DNA of 8,416 nucleotides from Bacteroidales bacterium (GTDB lineage: Bacteria > Bacteroidota > Bacteroidia > Bacteroidales > UBA932): positions 1 to 8,416 of the forward strand of contig JAFYZE010000239.1 in assembly GCA_017548805.1 (NCBI GenBank), given 5' to 3'. Positions 7,736 through 8,416 of this stretch are shown here, in pieces. A program made the translations under genes and the position numbers. The number at the start of each line of letters is the position of its first letter. The first letter of the stretch is position 1. The notes beneath the pieces were generated by a model, which saw only the letters and a program-made list of their open reading frames with translations, was not told the origin of the DNA and searched no databases.

Positions 7736-8416
7736 ATGAGAAGACTTTACAAATACTGTTCGATCATTCTCGCCTGCGCCGTCGCGGCTTCGTGCGTCGA
7801 CCTCACCTACACTGAGCAGAACACGCGCGACGAGGCATGGACATACGAGTACTTCGAGAATGGCATCAAGAACATGGTGTTCGACGTCTACGCGCAGGTC
7901 TACAACAACGAGTTCGACTCCAACAGCGCCTACTTCCTGGCAGGCGCCACCGACGAGGCCCAGTACGCGCTTGAGACGGGAGCCATAAACAACTATACCA
8001 ATGGAGGCTGGAGTGCGGCCAATCCCTATTCCCGCACCTGGTCGAAGTGCTATACGGCCATAGCCGACGTCTGCATGTATCTGGAGAAGATAGACCAGAC
8101 CGACCTCACGGAGTGGCAGTACAACTCCAGCTATCCCAACTGGATCCAGCAGATGGAGCTCTTCCCGTACGAGCTCCGCTTCCTCAGGGCCTACTTCTAC
8201 TTCGAGCTGCTCAGGGCCTACGGCGACGTTCCGCTCGTGACCACGACCCTGACCAACGCCCAGGCCAACACCATCTCCCGCACCCCGGCCGACCAGATCG
8301 TGAAGTTCATCGTCGACGAGCTTGACGCCGTCGCCCCTTACCTTCCGGTCTCCTACATCACCGAAGTGAACAGCGAGGTGGGGCGCGCGACGCGCGTCGC
8401 GGCGTTCGCGCTGAAG
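7736..8416 (+). CDS. RagB/SusD-family surface lipoprotein, 3' truncated (second pair)
   Basis: This frame is open from the ATG at 7736 to the window end (227 codons), and its stop lies outside. It begins with a lipoprotein signal peptide (MRRLYKYCSIILACAVAASC) with lipobox AASC and the lipidated Cys at residue 20, followed by VDLTYTEQN. The SusD N-terminal helical region is clear: a helix with TWSKCYTAIADVCMYLEKID, then YELRFLRAYFYFELLRAYGD at about 145-164 followed by VPLV. It ends in GRATRVAAFALK, the typical GRAT-K-AA-AL-A pattern just before the TPR-like helices. The missing part should be the C-terminal RagB/SusD domain, some 250-400 residues by family norms. Its position right behind the second susC-like gene makes it that transporter's lid. 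No ligand can be assigned. An out-of-frame ORF at 8047-8325 overlaps it and is not a gene. Confidence 0.93.
   Translation, partial: MRRLYKYCSIILACAVAASCVDLTYTEQNTRDEAWTYEYFENGIKNMVFDVYAQVYNNEFDSNSAYFLAGATDEAQYALETGAINNYTNGGWSAANPYSRTWSKCYTAIADVCMYLEKIDQTDLTEWQYNSSYPNWIQQMELFPYELRFLRAYFYFELLRAYGDVPLVTTTLTNAQANTISRTPADQIVKFIVDELDAVAPYLPVSYITEVNSEVGRATRVAAFALK
8386..8401 (+). repeat. 16-bp perfect CpG-rich palindrome inside the second susD-like gene
   Basis: The sequence CGCGACGCGCGTCGCG equals its own reverse complement and lies within the codons for the Gly-Arg-Ala-Thr-Arg-Val-Ala motif conserved in SusD proteins. The amino-acid constraint plus C/G-ending codons could produce it by chance. 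It has no spacer for a hairpin loop and no T-tract, so it is not a terminator. Confidence 0.35.

Noticed and set aside
8047..8325. 92-codon ORF on the + strand in another frame near the 3' end
   Set aside because: It lies inside the second susD-like frame, which carries the lipobox and conserved SusD helices; the product is Arg/Leu/Gln-rich, as expected of a shifted reading of GC-rich codons.

Overview
The window is the transport core of a polysaccharide utilization locus (PUL) from a member of the Bacteroidota, most likely the order Bacteroidales. It holds two consecutive SusC/SusD-type outer-membrane uptake pairs, all on the + strand: susC-like (5' end missing), susD-like (complete), a second susC-like (complete) and a second susD-like (3' end missing). 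The phylum call rests on the SusC/RagA plug signature, the RagB/SusD lipoproteins with lipoboxes, and the A-rich translation starts of the third and fourth genes. The coding sequence is visibly GC-rich with mostly C-ending codons, unlike the lower-GC Bacteroides species. A higher-GC lineage such as the Alistipes, Prevotella or Cryptobacteroides type fits, but the genus cannot be settled from this sequence.

Layout. Bases 1-2909 encode the plug and whole barrel of the first SusC-like transporter; its signal peptide and most of its N-terminal extension lie upstream. After 13 bases comes the first SusD-like lipoprotein (2923-4920, 665 residues). After 21 bases comes the second SusC-like transporter (4942-7722, 926 residues). 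After 13 more bases comes the second SusD-like lipoprotein (7736 to the window end, 227 residues visible). There is no gene-free stretch longer than 21 bases. I see no internal promoter, terminator, RNA gene, mobile element or CRISPR array. The four genes look like one co-transcribed unit that extends in both directions.

How they work together. In this family a SusD-like surface lipoprotein sits as a lid on a SusC-like TonB-dependent barrel. The pair captures an oligosaccharide or other ligand and passes it to the periplasm using energy from TonB-ExbBD. Two adjacent pairs suggest two different ligands, or two fragments of one complex polymer. No glycoside hydrolase, polysaccharide lyase, surface glycan-binding protein or regulator lies in the window, so the substrate cannot be named.

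Nothing here amounts to an undescribed system. The points most worth a second look are the second SusC, which goes from signal peptide straight to the TonB box and plug without the usual N-terminal extension, and a perfect triple hexamer repeat in the first susD that encodes a Gly-Trp run. The first SusD also has many cysteines, and the translation signals differ between the genes.
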